Below are positions 6,638-6,717 of a DNA stretch of 6,717 nucleotides, one piece after another. The notes below the pieces were generated by a model. It did no database searches and was not told the origin of the DNA. It saw only the letters and a program-made list of their open reading frames with translations. Source of the stretch: Candidatus Culexmicrobium profundum. Its GTDB lineage: Archaea > Thermoproteota > Methanomethylicia > Culexarchaeales > Culexmicrobiaceae. The stretch is from positions 1 to 6,717 of the forward strand of contig JANZKD010000095.1 in NCBI GenBank assembly GCA_025061245.1, read 5' to 3'. Each line of letters opens with the position of its first letter. Position 1 is the first letter of the stretch. Made by a program: the position numbers and the translations under genes.

Positions 6638-6717
6638 TTGAAGAAACTTGAGGGCTATAGGGGAATATCATTAGAAAAACTGTTAGAAGCCAATGTAACT
6701 ATAGGAGATAGAATAAA
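6638..6717 (+). CDS. gatD: Probable Glu-tRNA(Gln) amidotransferase subunit D, N-terminus only (runs off the right edge)
   Basis: The plus strand is open from a TTG at 6638-6640 to the window end (26 codons). GAGG at 6626-6629, eight bases upstream, supports this start. In-frame upstream reading meets TAA at 6617, and no ATG or GTG lies between. The peptide opens KKLEGYRGISLEKLLEANV and then TIGDRI. The pattern GYRG-x-(S/A)-L-x-x-L followed about ten residues later by (V/I)GD resembles the N-terminal strand of archaeal GatD. With GatE, GatD converts Glu-tRNA(Gln) to Gln-tRNA(Gln), and its asparaginase-like domain would lie beyond the window. With only 26 residues the call is from memory of the N-terminus and is tentative. 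The gene is divergent from the M14 gene. Confidence 0.5.
   Translation, partial: MKKLEGYRGISLEKLLEANVTIGDRI

Noticed and set aside
1..6717. Searched for CRISPR repeats, transposase genes, tRNAs, rRNA and long direct or inverted repeats.
   Set aside because: None was seen by eye. The gaps between genes are all under 170 bases and are filled by promoters and the sRNA candidate.

Overview
This window is from an AT-rich archaeal genome, most likely a thermophilic member of the Thermoproteota/TACK lineages. The evidence is a short archaeal-type adenylosuccinate synthetase (338 aa), a KaiC-like ATPase, a probable archaeal GatD start, purine-rich Shine-Dalgarno sites (GAGG, AGGTG), a TTG start, TATA-like boxes and a probable C/D box sRNA. 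The lineage is an inference from gene content; no rRNA is present to confirm it.

Layout from left to right. Positions 1-990 on the minus strand hold a tightly coupled pair: a 244 aa KaiC-like P-loop ATPase, followed through an ATGA overlap by a calcineurin-like metallophosphoesterase that runs off the left edge. Positions 991-1147 are intergenic. They carry the promoter side of the ATPase gene and, on the plus strand, a compact GC-richer element (1074-1136) that folds as a box C/D sRNA, with a TATA-like box about 27 nt upstream. Positions 1148-1959 on the minus strand hold a proC (pyrroline-5-carboxylate reductase) relic. Its protein sequence is recognisable from end to end but is split over three reading frames and has no usable start in the frame of its nucleotide-binding motif.

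A divergent promoter region (about 1975-2111) separates proC from a plus-strand operon of three genes: an unrecognised 145 aa four-cysteine protein (2112-2549), purA (2563-3579) and a Nudix hydrolase (3579-4019). The last two overlap as TAATG. The Nudix gene meets, tail to tail with a 14 bp overlap, a large minus-strand M14-family metallocarboxypeptidase-like protein of 849 aa (4006-6555). A second divergent intergenic stretch (6556-6637) leads into the first 26 codons of a plus-strand gene that resembles gatD, the archaeal Glu-tRNA(Gln) amidotransferase subunit D.

The genes are mainly housekeeping: AMP synthesis (PurA), nucleotide clean-up (Nudix), proline synthesis (broken proC), peptide or amino-acid-conjugate hydrolysis (M14) and tRNA-dependent amidation (gatD). 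I found no mobile element, CRISPR array, tRNA or rRNA. The least ordinary items are the sRNA-like element, whose guide complements the conserved 23S A-loop, the decayed proC, the four-cysteine protein ahead of purA, and the M14 protein with no signal peptide.
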